A program made the translations under genes and the position numbers. The notes below the pieces were generated by a model that worked only from the letters and a program-made list of their open reading frames with translations, did no database searches and was not told the origin of the DNA. Source: Prauserella_A sp040645195 (GTDB taxonomy: Bacteria; Actinomycetota; Actinomycetes; Mycobacteriales; Pseudonocardiaceae). Taken from it: DNA of 64,000 bases. Shown piece by piece: positions 51,533 to 61,005 of the stretch (positions within the stretch are counted from its first letter, which is position 1; each line of letters starts with the position of its first letter). Where the stretch lies: contig NZ_JBEYXW010000022.1 in assembly GCF_040645195.1 (NCBI RefSeq), positions 50,672-114,671 on the forward strand, read 5' to 3'.

Positions 51533-51560
51533 CTGCAACACTCGCGTAGTGCGGTTGCAG
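51533..51560. promoter_or_regulatory. Palindrome in the divergent promoter of the molybdenum enzyme
   Basis: CTGCAAC (51533-51539) and GTTGCAG (51554-51560) form perfect arms, with CACT/AGTG nested inside. The site lies 85-112 bases before the iron-sulfur subunit start and about 53 before the FMN reductase start. Confidence 0.5.
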
Positions 51561-51612
51561 CTCCTGGCGGACTCCAACATTCTGAGCGTGGACATCGTGA
51601 TAGGGGCATCCG

Positions 51613-52224
51613 ATGGGGAAGGTCACGCTGATAGGACTGGGGGGCTCCTTGCGGCGAGGTTCGACGAGTCTGGCCGCGCTGCGGGTGGTGCTCCGGGCGA
51701 GCGAGGACGCCGGAGCCAACGTACGGCTGTTCGATATCCGCGAGATGGCGATACCGCTATACCAACCCGATATCGAGCCGTCGCCGCGGACGCTGGAATT
51801 CGTGGACGCGGTGGGCCACGCCCAGGCAATGGTGTGGTCGAGCCCGATGTACCACGGTTCGGTGTCCGGCTCGTTCAAGAACGCGATCGACTGGCTGCAG
51901 TTGCTGGCCCGGCGCGACCCACCGTACTTGACGGACAAGGTCGTCGGGCTCATGACGGCCGCCGGCGGCACTCAAGGGTTACAGGCGGTCAACACGATGG
52001 AGTTCATCGTGCGTTCGCTGCGTGCTTGGGCAGTACCGCTGGTCATGCCGGTGGCGCAGGCAGCGCAAGCCTTCGACGAGAACGGCACCCTCCGCGACGA
52101 CAATCTCGCGAACCAGTTGGCCAACCTCGGTCGTGAGGTCGTCCGCGCAGCGAAGCAGATGACGGCGACCGGTGCCTGCGACTACATGCAGCACCCGATC
52201 CCAGTGCCTACCCTGGGATCGTGA
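51613..52224 (+). CDS. NAD(P)H-dependent FMN reductase
   Basis: The 203-residue flavodoxin-like protein starts MGKVTLIGLGGSLRRGSTSL. The FMN phosphate loop is GGSLRRGSTS, with SSPMYHGSVSGSFKNAIDWL near residue 75, the typical site of the SsuE/MsuE group, and AAGGTQGLQAVNTMEF later. It supplies reduced flavin to a monooxygenase or reduces quinones. Divergent from the molybdenum hydroxylase genes. Confidence 0.9.
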   Translation: MGKVTLIGLGGSLRRGSTSLAALRVVLRASEDAGANVRLFDIREMAIPLYQPDIEPSPRTLEFVDAVGHAQAMVWSSPMYHGSVSGSFKNAIDWLQLLARRDPPYLTDKVVGLMTAAGGTQGLQAVNTMEFIVRSLRAWAVPLVMPVAQAAQAFDENGTLRDDNLANQLANLGREVVRAAKQMTATGACDYMQHPIPVPTLGS

Positions 52225-52424
52225 ACGACAGGAGTTCGGCCGCCGGTGACGGCAGTGTCGAACGCGGAACCCAGACATACAACGTGACCGTCCGTGAATT
52301 GACCGGCGCTGAACGCGACCGCGTCTACGCCGAGCAAGCGGTGCGCTCCGCAGGCTTTGCCGACTACGCACGCCAAACTGCTGGAGTCCGCACCATTCCT
52401 GTGCTCGAACTCAGGCGGGCATAG
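52221..52424 (+). pseudogene. C-terminal fragment of a deazaflavin-dependent nitroreductase
   Basis: The last 50 of 67 codons, YNVTVRELTGAERDRVYAEQ through GVRTIPVLEL, match the end of Ddn-type F420 proteins, which normally have about 140 residues. The first 18 residues do not match and the cofactor-binding N-terminus is missing. The GTG overlaps the FMN reductase stop, so it may be translated, but it cannot form the full fold. Confidence 0.7.
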
Positions 52425-52534
52425 CAAGGCGGTGCCCGGCATCGTCAACTTGGTTGACATCTTCCGTTTCGACAGGGCCACCTTCGTGCCGTCAGGTGCT
52501 GGCCGCGCTCGCCGACAAAGTCGTTGAGCCAACA

Positions 52535-54841
52535 TTACGGTGAGTGTCTGTCCAGTATCCAACGCGCGATTTGTGTTCGGGAAGTGAAATTCAGTTTCAC
52601 GAGTATGTGTTCGACGTGGGATTCAGCGGTGCGTTGCGCGACGACCAGTCGTGCAGCGATGTCCTTGTTGCTCAGGCCTTCGGCGATGAGTTCGGCGACT
52701 TGGATCTCTCGGCGGGTCAGCGGCGATGGACTCTCCGTATTATCCTGTGCTGGAGCGGCCGATAATGCGGGTTGCGATTTCGTGAGCGCAAAATCTAATG
52801 CTTGTTCGTAGGTGAGATGTTTGCCTTCGCGGAAGTAGTCGTCGAATCGCGGTTCGCCGAGCGACTTGCAGAGTTGGGCCTCGGCCAGATTATGGGAAGA
52901 GGTCAGAATACCCAATTCTGGTAGCGACACCCCGGCGCGTCGCCAGAGGGTATGGGCAGCACCGAGCAGTCGGGCGGCCCGCGGGCCGGGTTGAGTCGCG
53001 GCCGTGACCCAGGCCAGTACTTCCATGACCCAGGGCGTCCCCCACCGGTCCTTGAGGTTATGACAGTGCTGCATCGCTTCGCTGATCAAAGCCGTGGCGG
53101 GAGTGAGGTTGCCCAGGCGGAACTGGGCGACACACGCCGTCCACAACGCAAATTCCAGAAAGAATTCGGCCCCTGAATCGCGAGTCATGACGAGAAGTTC
53201 CTCGCTGAGGGGTTCGGCGGAGGCGTCGTCGGTCAGGGCGGCACCCATGGCCCAGTTGAGCAATGCGAGCCAGGTTTCGACGGTGTCATGGTGGGCGCGG
53301 TGTTCTTCGGTGGCTTGCCGCAGCAACGGAGCCGCTTGTGCGAAGTCTCCCTCCTGCCACAGCGTGATCATTCCGGACAGGTATACAGTGCCCGTGAGAA
53401 CGGAATCCTCGCCCAACTGTTGCGCCAAGTTCTGGTAGTCCCGCAGCAACCGTGGCGCCTCGGGGTCGCCTTGAAGGCATGCCAGGTGGGTGGCGGCCCA
53501 CATCGCCCAGGCTCGGGTCAAACTAGGTTGTCGAACACGCTCCAACGCTCGCTCGATCCAGTAGCGGCCCTCGCCCGGTAGCCCGATGGCGAACCAGAAA
53601 AAAAGCGTTTGCTTGAGGATTCGCAACGCCGCCGTGGCCTCGTGAGGTTCGGTCAGGCAGAATTCCAACGCTGCGCGCAAGTTGGCTTGCTCGGTGACCA
53701 GCCGCATGAGCCAAGGCCCTTGGCGCGGGCCGAACACTTCGGCGTCTGCCTGGGCTGCCAGACCTTGGACCCAGTCGCGGTGTCGGCGACGCAGCATCGT
53801 TTCCTGGCCGCTCTCGCCCAGCCGTTGGATGCCGTACTCGCGAATGGTGTCGAGCATCCGATACCTGGCCGGCGAAGCGTGTTCTTCACGGAAAAGGATC
53901 GACTTGTTGAGAAGTGCGATGATCAGCTTGAGCACGTCGTATTGGTCGTCCCCGTCTTCGTGGCAAACCGCCTCGGCGCCGTGCAGATCGCATCCCCCGG
54001 CGAAGACCGACAAACGCGCCCACAATGTCTGCTCCTGCGGCGAGCACAGGTCGAAGCTCCAGTCGATGGCCGCCCTCAGCGTCTGCTGCCGAGCGGGAAA
54101 GCTGTGGCGCCTGCTCGTCACCAGACTGAAACGGTTTTCCAGCCGTGATGCCAACTGCCATACGGCTAACGCGTGTAGCTGCGCCACCGCCAGCTCGATG
54201 GCCAGAGGAATTCCATCCAGCCGGCGACAAATCTCGGCGACCGCGACGTAGTTGTCAGCAGTGAGCGCAAAACCTGGTGCCGTAGCTGCTGCACGGTCCA
54301 CGAACAGCCGCACCGCCTCACAGTCTGCGATCTCCTGCTCTGACGTCGCCGCAGGGTCGGGTAGCGACAACGGTGGGACGACAACCACGTGTTCGCCGGC
54401 AACGTCGAGTACGTCGCGGCACGTCAGCAGGATCTTCACGCCTGAGGCTCTGGACAACACCGCGCTGACCAGGTCCGCGCACGGCGACAGGAGATGCTCA
54501 CAGGTGTCCAGGACCAGCAGCAGCTGCTTGTCGCCGAGGTAGTCCACCAGTGATTCCAACGGCGGCCGACTTGACCGTTCGGTCAGTCCGACGGTGTTGG
54601 CGACAGTCGTGGCCAACAGCTCCCCGTCCGTGAGGCCGGACAGCTCCACGAACCAACACCCGTCGGGAAAGGCCCGGCGACGCTCGTGGGCGATGCGTAA
54701 CGCCAACCGCGTTTTCCCTACGCCGCCCACACCCGTCAACGTCACCAACCGTGCACCAGAGAGTGCTCGCTTTACTATGGCGAGTTGCTGGCGGCGGCCT
54801 ACGAAACTCGTCAACTCGGTTGGAATTGCGCCAACTGCCAT
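52535..54841 (-). CDS. LuxR-family regulator with STAND ATPase domain
   Basis: This 768-residue regulator has an N-terminal NB-ARC-like ATPase: Walker A GVGGVGKTR near residue 37, Walker B QLLLVLDTCEHLL near 107 and CDEA-like ILLTCRD. A helical repeat region runs from about 330 to 660. The C-terminal LuxR helix-turn-helix is LTRREIQVAELIAEGLSNKD followed by VAQRTAESHVEHILVKL. Such proteins switch on secondary metabolism or stress genes when a ligand and ATP bind. No target is evident; neighbours converge on it. Confidence 0.92.
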   Translation of the reverse strand: MAVGAIPTELTSFVGRRQQLAIVKRALSGARLVTLTGVGGVGKTRLALRIAHERRRAFPDGCWFVELSGLTDGELLATTVANTVGLTERSSRPPLESLVDYLGDKQLLLVLDTCEHLLSPCADLVSAVLSRASGVKILLTCRDVLDVAGEHVVVVPPLSLPDPAATSEQEIADCEAVRLFVDRAAATAPGFALTADNYVAVAEICRRLDGIPLAIELAVAQLHALAVWQLASRLENRFSLVTSRRHSFPARQQTLRAAIDWSFDLCSPQEQTLWARLSVFAGGCDLHGAEAVCHEDGDDQYDVLKLIIALLNKSILFREEHASPARYRMLDTIREYGIQRLGESGQETMLRRRHRDWVQGLAAQADAEVFGPRQGPWLMRLVTEQANLRAALEFCLTEPHEATAALRILKQTLFFWFAIGLPGEGRYWIERALERVRQPSLTRAWAMWAATHLACLQGDPEAPRLLRDYQNLAQQLGEDSVLTGTVYLSGMITLWQEGDFAQAAPLLRQATEEHRAHHDTVETWLALLNWAMGAALTDDASAEPLSEELLVMTRDSGAEFFLEFALWTACVAQFRLGNLTPATALISEAMQHCHNLKDRWGTPWVMEVLAWVTAATQPGPRAARLLGAAHTLWRRAGVSLPELGILTSSHNLAEAQLCKSLGEPRFDDYFREGKHLTYEQALDFALTKSQPALSAAPAQDNTESPSPLTRREIQVAELIAEGLSNKDIAARLVVAQRTAESHVEHILVKLNFTSRTQIARWILDRHSP

Positions 54842-54988
54842 CTTGCATCCCTCGGCATAAACGCTAGCACCGCAGGGAAACGTCGGCGCTGCGCCACTTC
54901 AACTCGAAGATCCGAAATCCCAGGTCTGCCCAGGTTCTGGTTGTCACCTGACCTGTGATCGGAGTTCGCGGCCGTGCGCTACGGGCGG

Positions 54989-55345
54989 TTACGCGACGAG
55001 CAGGAGCACGCTGATCGTCAGCATCACCACGGCGGTGGCCCCGTGGATGCCGTAAACGGCCGCCTTGGGCCCATTGCTGCGCAACACGATCAGTGCGTCG
55101 CCGACGGGAATGCCGGCGGCGGCCAGCATGAACCAGCCCAGCACCTGGGGTGTCGCCGCAACCAGCAAGATGAAGATGAAGACCCCCGAAGCTATGTCGC
55201 GCACGGCCTTGACGGACAGCCATGCCCGGAAGTTGCGGTCCTCGGTCGGCGTGTCGGGAATGCCAAAGTCAACTGCGGCCTGCGGGGCCCAAAACGCGCA
55301 CGCGCCGATGACGATGATGCCTACGCCGATCAGTCCGGCGAGCAC
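54989..55345 (-). CDS. DUF4267 membrane protein
   Basis: The 118-residue protein has four hydrophobic segments (about 1-20, 50-65, 68-85 and 98-117). Segments FGIPDTPTEDRNFRAWLSVK and VRDIASGVFIFILL match DUF4267, a small membrane family often paired with TetR genes. It is divergent from the TetR gene, so it is the probable target. Function unknown. Confidence 0.82.
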   Translation of the reverse strand: MLAGLIGVGIIVIGACAFWAPQAAVDFGIPDTPTEDRNFRAWLSVKAVRDIASGVFIFILLVAATPQVLGWFMLAAAGIPVGDALIVLRSNGPKAAVYGIHGATAVVMLTISVLLLVA

Positions 55346-55452
55346 GTGTTGCTTCCTCCTCTTGATGACGGCGCCAGTCCCTAGCGGCGCTAGTAGCAGT
55401 AGCGACGGTACATTATCGATGACAGGATGCCTAGCGTTGCTACGATGTCGTC

Positions 55453-56028
55453 ATGTCCGCCATCAGCGAGCGCCGCGAACGTGAACGCGCCCACCGTCAT
55501 CAGCTGATCATCACGGCCGCGCGTGAACTCGCGGAGACCGAAGGCTGGGAGGCAGTGACGACACGACGGCTGGCTGAACGTGTCGAGTACAGCCAGCCGG
55601 TGCTGTACAGCCACTTCAACGGCAAGGACGCCATCGTGAGCGCCGTCGCCCTGGACGGATTCAGCGAACTCGCCGCCCACCTGCGCCGCGCACGGCAGGC
55701 CGCCCGCGAACCCGGACAGGCCCTGCGCGCCGTCTGCCGCGCCTACCTGGAGTTCGCGACCGAGCGACCTGCCCTGTACCAGGCCATGTTCATCCTGCCC
55801 ACCGACTTGAAGTTCGCGAGCGCCGAGACACCGCCCCCGCTACGGGCTGCTTTCAACGAGTTCGTCAGCTGCTTCCGCCCTGACAACGAGCAACGCGAAC
55901 TATTCGCCGAAGTCATCTGGAGCGCATTGCACGGCATGGCCGTCCTGTCCGACAGCGGCCGCATCCCTCCGGGCGGACAGGAGGAACGGCTCGACTTCCT
56001 CGTCACCCGGATCGCCGACACCCAATGA
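55453..56028 (+). CDS. TetR family transcriptional regulator
   Basis: The 191-residue protein has the helix-turn-helix at about 15-60 (ITAARELAETEGWEAVTTRR, then YSQPVLYSHFNGKDAI) and a TetR_C_13/33-type ligand domain (ALYQAMFILPTDL, VIWSALHGMAVL). TACGAT lies six bases before the ATG, which fits a leaderless transcript. A short palindrome CTAGC-GGC-GCTAG at 55381-55393 in the divergent gap may be its operator. Confidence 0.9.
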   Translation: MSAISERRERERAHRHQLIITAARELAETEGWEAVTTRRLAERVEYSQPVLYSHFNGKDAIVSAVALDGFSELAAHLRRARQAAREPGQALRAVCRAYLEFATERPALYQAMFILPTDLKFASAETPPPLRAAFNEFVSCFRPDNEQRELFAEVIWSALHGMAVLSDSGRIPPGGQEERLDFLVTRIADTQ

Positions 56029-56197
56029 GGCAGGCCGCGGCCCTCGCAGGCCGAACCGGATCGGGGTAACGTGCTGCGCCATCGAATCCAGGGGAGTGCT
56101 TGCCAGGACGGCCATGGCTTGCGGTCACGGCGGCGCCTGCGTGACCCTCTGAGCACGCCCGCGCCCAGCCTCGCACAAGCGCCGCCGCCCGGCGCGC

Positions 56198-56794
56198 TCA
56201 GCTGGTGGCGCGCGTGTAGGTGAGGAACACCGCGCCGCTCTTGAGGACCGTGTGGTCGGCGAGTGTCCAGGTGCGCGGGTCGAAGGCGGCCTTACGGGAG
56301 AACAGCGGGATCCCGTCGCCGATGGTCAGCGGGCCGACTTTGAGGATCAATGTGTCGATCTCGGCGTACAGGGAGCCCGCCAGTTCGGCGCCGCCGAGTA
56401 GCCAGATGTCCTTGCCGTCCTGCTGCTTGAGCTCCCGCACAATCGCTACCGGGTCGTCGGCGACCAATTCGACGGCCGGGTCCGGGATCTCGGTCAGGGT
56501 CCGGGAAAAGACCAGGTGACGCAGGTGGGGGTAGGCGTCGGTGATTTCGGCCGCAAGACCGATCTCGTAGCTGCGCCGTCCCTCGAGCACGGTGTCGAAG
56601 TGCGTGCCCCTCGCCGTGACCGACAGTGCCTGCCGGGCCTGGACGGGCAGCGTCTCCGGGTACTCGGTCACGAGGTGCTGTATGTAGTCCTCCGGTATGG
56701 GCCAGAAGCCGTTCGGGCCGGTGGGGTCCGCGCCGTCCGGGCCCGCAATGAAGCCATCGAGAGTGGTGGCGATGTAATGGACGAGTCTGCGCAT
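56198..56794 (-). CDS. Dihydrofolate reductase family protein (RibD C-terminal fold)
   Basis: The 198-residue protein starts MRRLVHYIATTLDGFIAGPD and contains VLEGRRSYEIGL, HLVFSRTLTEIPDPAVELV, DIWLLGGAELAGSLYAEI and the end GAVFLTYTR. These are marks of the YwjB/YyaP-type reductases of the RibD_C superfamily. The natural substrate is not known. AAGGGACC precedes ATG 56794. Confidence 0.88.
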   Translation of the reverse strand: MRRLVHYIATTLDGFIAGPDGADPTGPNGFWPIPEDYIQHLVTEYPETLPVQARQALSVTARGTHFDTVLEGRRSYEIGLAAEITDAYPHLRHLVFSRTLTEIPDPAVELVADDPVAIVRELKQQDGKDIWLLGGAELAGSLYAEIDTLILKVGPLTIGDGIPLFSRKAAFDPRTWTLADHTVLKSGAVFLTYTRATS

Positions 56795-57290
56795 GCCGGT
56801 CCCTTCGGTTGGTCAGGCTGTCGCGGTGCGGCCCGGGGCCGCCGGAATGGCGTGCCGGGGTGTGAGCCGCTGAATGATCATGTCATCCACCAACGACGCG
56901 AGCACCGTGCCGTCAAATCTCGTGAACATTCGTGCGCAGGCGTTGGCGCCTCGCTGGATAGGTTGGCACGCAACAACAACAGCATCGGCACCGTAAACAT
57001 CGGCATGCCGATCATCCTCGAGAAGTCGCCGGGTGTTCACGCGTAGCGCACTGCGGTGGTCTGCGAGATCCCGAACACGGTCCCCAGGCATGCACACGTG
57101 AAAACGAAGCGGCCGGAGCCAGTGCCGACTCGCTCGCCTTCTGGTCGAGCACTCGTTCCGAGCCGGTACCGGGGCGCCTAACTTGCCGAGATGTTCACGG
57201 TTTCGCCGCATGGAGCTAGACAGACCGCACTTTGCGGTCGCGATTCGTCGATAACGTCGGTTTCCCCGAAACTACTTGCAAGGGACGACG
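56795..57290. other. 496-base gap without a convincing gene
   Basis: Frames on both strands are short or arginine-rich and show no domain. The only structure I see is the palindrome GACCGCA-CTT-TGCGGTC at 57223-57239, 52 bases before the metallophosphoesterase start, which could be an operator. Scraps such as NNNSIGTVNIGMPIILEK at about 56970-57020 (plus strand) might be remnants of a lost gene. Confidence 0.5.
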
Positions 57291-58487
57291 ATGAACGAGC
57301 AGTCCGACCCCTCTACACCCGAGTCGACCGAGGCCGGCGTCGGCCGGCGCCAGTTCATGGCGCTGGGCGGTCTGGGCGCCGCCACCGTGGCGCTCGGCGT
57401 CACAGCTCCTGCGGCGTCGGCAGCGCCTGCGCCGGCTTCGCAGACCGCGAACCTGCGTTTCCGGGCGGACGGCACCTACAAGATCGTGCAGTTCAACGAC
57501 ACCCAGGATGACGAGCGCATCGACCGCCGCACCCTGGAGCTGATGAACGCCGTGCTGGACGACCAGCGGCCCGATCTGGTCATCCTCAACGGCGACAACA
57601 TCACCGGCGGCTGCGACACCGAGCTGGAGATGCTGCAGGCGATGAACAACATCGTGCAGCCGATGGAAGAACGAAGGATCCCGTGGGCCATCACCTACGG
57701 CAACCACGACGAGGACTCCACCGAGAAGGGCGGCCTCGACGAATCCGACATGCTGAAGTTCTACCGGTCCTACGCCCACAATGTGAACGAGCTCGGCCCG
57801 CGCGGCGTCACCGGTACCGGCAACATGAACCTGTTCGTCCACGGCTCACGGGGCAACAAGCCGAAGTTCAACCTGTGGCTGCTGGACAGTGGTCGGTACG
57901 CGCCGGACAACATCGCCGGGCAGAACTTCGCGGGCTACCCGACCTGGGACTGGCTGCGGATGGACCAGGTCGCCTGGTACTTCCAGCGGTCGGTGGAGAT
58001 CGAGCGCCAGGTCGGCCGGAAGGTGCCGGGTCTGATGTTCATCCACATCCCGTTGTGGGAGTACCGCTTCATGTGGTTCGGCAGCGTCGACGGGCGCACC
58101 GACGCCGACCACGCGCGCGGTGTGGCCCGGCACGGCATCGTCGGCGAGCGCAACGAGGCCGAATGCCCCGGGCCGTTCAACAGCGGCATGTTCAATGCGA
58201 TCCTCACCCGCGGTGACGTCAAGGGCGTGTTCTGCGGGCACGACCACGTCAACACCTACCACGGCGACTACTACGGCGTGCTGCTCGGTTACGCCGGCAA
58301 CACCGGCTTCGGCACCTACGGGCTGTCCGGTGCCGAGCGCAACCGGCTGCGCGGGGCGCGTGTCTACACCCTGAACGAGAACACCGAGAACGTGCTGGAC
58401 AGCACTTACATGGTCTTCGCCAAGGACTACGGCATCGACCTGACCGCGAACGACCAGAGCATCGACCCGATGCCGCTGCCGTCCTGA
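57291..58487 (+). CDS. Tat-exported metallophosphoesterase
   Basis: The 398-residue protein has a Tat signal, GRRQFMALGGLGAATVALGV with the cut near AASAA. The calcineurin-like metal sites are FNDTQDDERI (where D-x-H is usual, this shows D-T-Q), LNGDNITGG, TYGNHDED, FIHIPLWEY and FCGHDHVNTYHG. It hydrolyses phosphoesters outside the membrane; the substrate may be a nucleotide, phospholipid or purple-acid-phosphatase type compound. ATG 57291 has AAGGGACG upstream. Confidence 0.88.
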   Translation: MNEQSDPSTPESTEAGVGRRQFMALGGLGAATVALGVTAPAASAAPAPASQTANLRFRADGTYKIVQFNDTQDDERIDRRTLELMNAVLDDQRPDLVILNGDNITGGCDTELEMLQAMNNIVQPMEERRIPWAITYGNHDEDSTEKGGLDESDMLKFYRSYAHNVNELGPRGVTGTGNMNLFVHGSRGNKPKFNLWLLDSGRYAPDNIAGQNFAGYPTWDWLRMDQVAWYFQRSVEIERQVGRKVPGLMFIHIPLWEYRFMWFGSVDGRTDADHARGVARHGIVGERNEAECPGPFNSGMFNAILTRGDVKGVFCGHDHVNTYHGDYYGVLLGYAGNTGFGTYGLSGAERNRLRGARVYTLNENTENVLDSTYMVFAKDYGIDLTANDQSIDPMPLPS

Positions 58488-58564
58488 TCGGACACCCCGG
58501 GCTGCTGGACATCGTTCCGGCGGCCCGGGGTCGGGAACCACCTCGTCGAGAGTTCGGCACCCTG

Positions 58565-58918
58565 GTGACCTGTTCAACTGCAGTCACCGGGTGTCAACTC
58601 CTTTTCCGGAGCAACCTCAACCCGGCGGACCCGACGATGTCCGGCGAGATCCACCGCGTCGGCGCAGCAGTGCTGTTCACCAGTCTGCCGTTGGCCGCGT
58701 GGGCGTTGAGCACGAGGCTGCGGGCCGAGCCTCGCTGGCTTGCTGTGGCGCCGGCGGTTCGGCACGGCGCGATCGCCGGGGCCATGACCGCAGCGGCGTT
58801 CGGCACGGCGCAACTGGTTGGGTGGCTGCCGGCCGGCCTGCTGCAACGCGTCGCGCTGTTCGCGGAGTTCCTGATCATCGCCACCGTGGCGATCGCACTG
58901 CGGCGGGCCGTCCGATGA
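58565..58918 (+). CDS. DUF998-like membrane protein, N-terminally short
   Basis: The 117-residue product has three hydrophobic segments. NPADPTMSGEIHRVGAAVLF matches the internal loop of DUF998 proteins, which normally have two more segments before it, so the gene seems to have lost its 5' part. The stop overlaps the transporter start (ATGA), which suggests an old operon. Confidence 0.55.
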   Translation: MTCSTAVTGCQLLFRSNLNPADPTMSGEIHRVGAAVLFTSLPLAAWALSTRLRAEPRWLAVAPAVRHGAIAGAMTAAAFGTAQLVGWLPAGLLQRVALFAEFLIIATVAIALRRAVR

Positions 58919-59733
58919 CCGCGCTCGCTGTCGCCTGCGCCCTGCTCGCCGCAGTCCTGTTTGCAATGGCCGCCATCCGGCAACACGCCGAGGTCACCGA
59001 CCTGGCCGTCGGCGGCAGGCCGGGACTGCGCACGCTGGCCCGGTTGCTGCGATCGCCCGGTTGGTGGACGGGCACGACGTTCGCCGTCGGCGGCGGTCTG
59101 CTCCATGTCATCGCCTTGGCCTTGGCCCCAATCATGGTCGTCCAGCCGCTCGGGGTGTTCAGCCTGGTTCTGACCGTCGTCTTTGCGGGGAGGGTTCGCA
59201 ATCGCCGGGTGCTGATCGCGATCGTGCTCGTCGTGGCCGGCGTCACCGGCTTCGTGACGCTCGCGGCGTTCGCCGCTCCGGCCGCATCGATCACCGTGGG
59301 CGCGGCCGAAGCGGCGGCCGTGACCGGTTTCGTGATCGCCGCGGTTGTCTGGTTCACGCGGGCCGGCTGCTTCGTGTTGGCCGCCACGGCAGCTGTCCTG
59401 TTCGGAATCGGCTCGGCCGTGGTGCACGCCGCCCTGTCCCAGTCCCCAGGTGTCGCGGTCTTGCTCGGTGGCCAGACCCTGCTGCTGATGGGCGCCGGCG
59501 GGGTGCTCCTGCACCGCGCCTACGCCGCCGGGCCCACCGCCGTCGTCGTCGGCACCGCGACCGTCCTCGATCCGCTCACCGCCGTCGTCGTCGCACTGGC
59601 CTATGGCGACGTCCCCAATCTGACCGCTGCTGTCGCGGTCCCCGCGGTCGTCGCCGCCGTGGCCGCCTTCGCCGGCGTGCGTGTGCTCGCCGGCGCCGTC
59701 CCGCAAGCCCGTTCCCGAGCCAAGGAGAACCCC
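58915..59733 (+). CDS. DMT-superfamily transporter reading through into the glycosyltransferase
   Basis: From ATG 58915 about 273 codons encode eight to nine hydrophobic segments, starting MTALAVACALLAAVLFAMAA and including HVIALALAPIMVVQPLGVFS and AVVVGTATVLDPLTAVVVAL, the pattern of drug/metabolite transporters. No stop codon ends it: the frame passes through RSRAKENP directly into the glycosyltransferase. A ribosome site AAGGAG at 59721 allows separate initiation there, so both a fusion and a free enzyme are possible. Confidence 0.75.
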
Positions 59734-60920
59734 GTGCCCGAGCACCCGTCCGGCCTTCGCGTTCTGATCGGCGCCGACACCTTCCCCCCGAACATCAACG
59801 GCGCGTCGTTCTTCGCCGAACGCTTGGCCAGGGGACTTGCCGGCCGCGGCCACGAGGTCCACGTCCTCTGCCCCTCCGCAGACGGACCCGCGTGCATCGA
59901 GCGGCGCCACGGCTACACCGTCCACCGGATCCGCTCCCGGGCCATCCCGTTCCACGGCGACTACCGATTCTGCACCCCCGCCGGCGCCAGGAAGTCCCTC
60001 GGCGGGATTCTGGACCAAGTCCGTCCTGACGTCGTGCACGTCCAAGCCCACTTCGGGGTCGGCCGTGCCTTACTCGAAGTGGCGGCCGAACGGCGGATCC
60101 CCCGCATGGCCACCAGCCACTTCATGCCGGAGAACCTGCTCGGCTACACCCCGTTTCCGCGGCGGGTGAAGGACGCGATCGCTCGATGGGCATGGCGCGA
60201 CCTCGTGCGTGTCTACCGCGACGCAACAATCTTGACCACCCCCACCCCGCGCGCGGCCGAGGTGCTCACGAGAACTGGGCTCCATCAGCCGGTGCAGGTC
60301 GTGTCCTGCGGGATCGATGTCGCGCACTACGCTGCACCGTCGATCCGCCCGGTGGGCCGTTCGATGTCGGTGCTGTTCGTGGGCCGGCTGGACACGGAGA
60401 AGAACGTCGATCAGTTACTGCGCGCCCTTGCCCCGCTGCCGCACGTCCGCGCGGACATCGTCGGCGACGGCACCCTGCGGCCGGAGCTGGAGGCGCTCGC
60501 AGCGAAGGTGGGTGTCGCGGGCCGCGTGACTTTTCACGGGTTCGTCCCCGACGCCGACCTCGTCCGCAGGTACGCCGAAGCCGACGTCTTCTGCATGCCC
60601 GGCACGGCCGAACTACAGAGCCTCGCCACGATGGAAGCGATGGCCGCCGGCCTGCCCGTCATCGCCGCCGACGCGCTTGCCCTGCCGCATCTGGTGCATC
60701 ACGGCGTCAATGGCTACCTGTTCGAGCCGGGTGCGATCACCACCATCTCCCACCGGATCGCCGAACTGGCCGCCGATCCGCGCGCTCGGCCCGGATGGGC
60801 GAGGAGTCCCGGGCCATCATCGCCCGCCACGACATCAATGGCACGCTGGCAACTTTCGAGGCGCAGTATCGGATCCTGCTCGGCCTGCCCGCAGCGTCCG
60901 CGATCGGCCAAGCTGCTTAG
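59734..60920 (+). pseudogene. GT4 glycosyltransferase, frameshifted near its end
   Basis: From GTG 59734 (VPEHPSGLRVLIGADTFPPN) the frame shows the GT-B domains: NGASFFAERLARGLAGRGHE near the start, VLFVGRLDTEKNVDQLLRAL and ADVFCMPGTAELQSLATMEA with AMAAGLPVIAAD. Near 60790 the frame breaks; the natural ending MGEESRAIIARHDINGTLAT to a stop at 60920 lies in another frame. The shifted product would lose only the last 40 or so residues and gain a long foreign tail, so some activity cannot be excluded. It may glycosylate a lipid such as phosphatidylinositol. Confidence 0.75.
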
Positions 60921-61005
60921 CTCACACCTTCGCCACCGACTCGTGTCGCGCGATGTCCTACCAGAGTTGGACAGGCGTCGCGTCGATCAGGGGATGAGTT
61001 GGGCG

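Noticed and set aside
52444..52458. Palindrome GTCAAC-TTG-GTTGAC
   Set aside because: It lies between two converging genes, where no promoter is expected, and is not GC-rich enough for a terminator. I cannot give it a role.
56813..57211. 132-codon minus-strand frame in the gap before the metallophosphoesterase
   Set aside because: No ribosome site, no recognisable domain and arginine-rich composition. It is more likely chance or an unrecognisable remnant.
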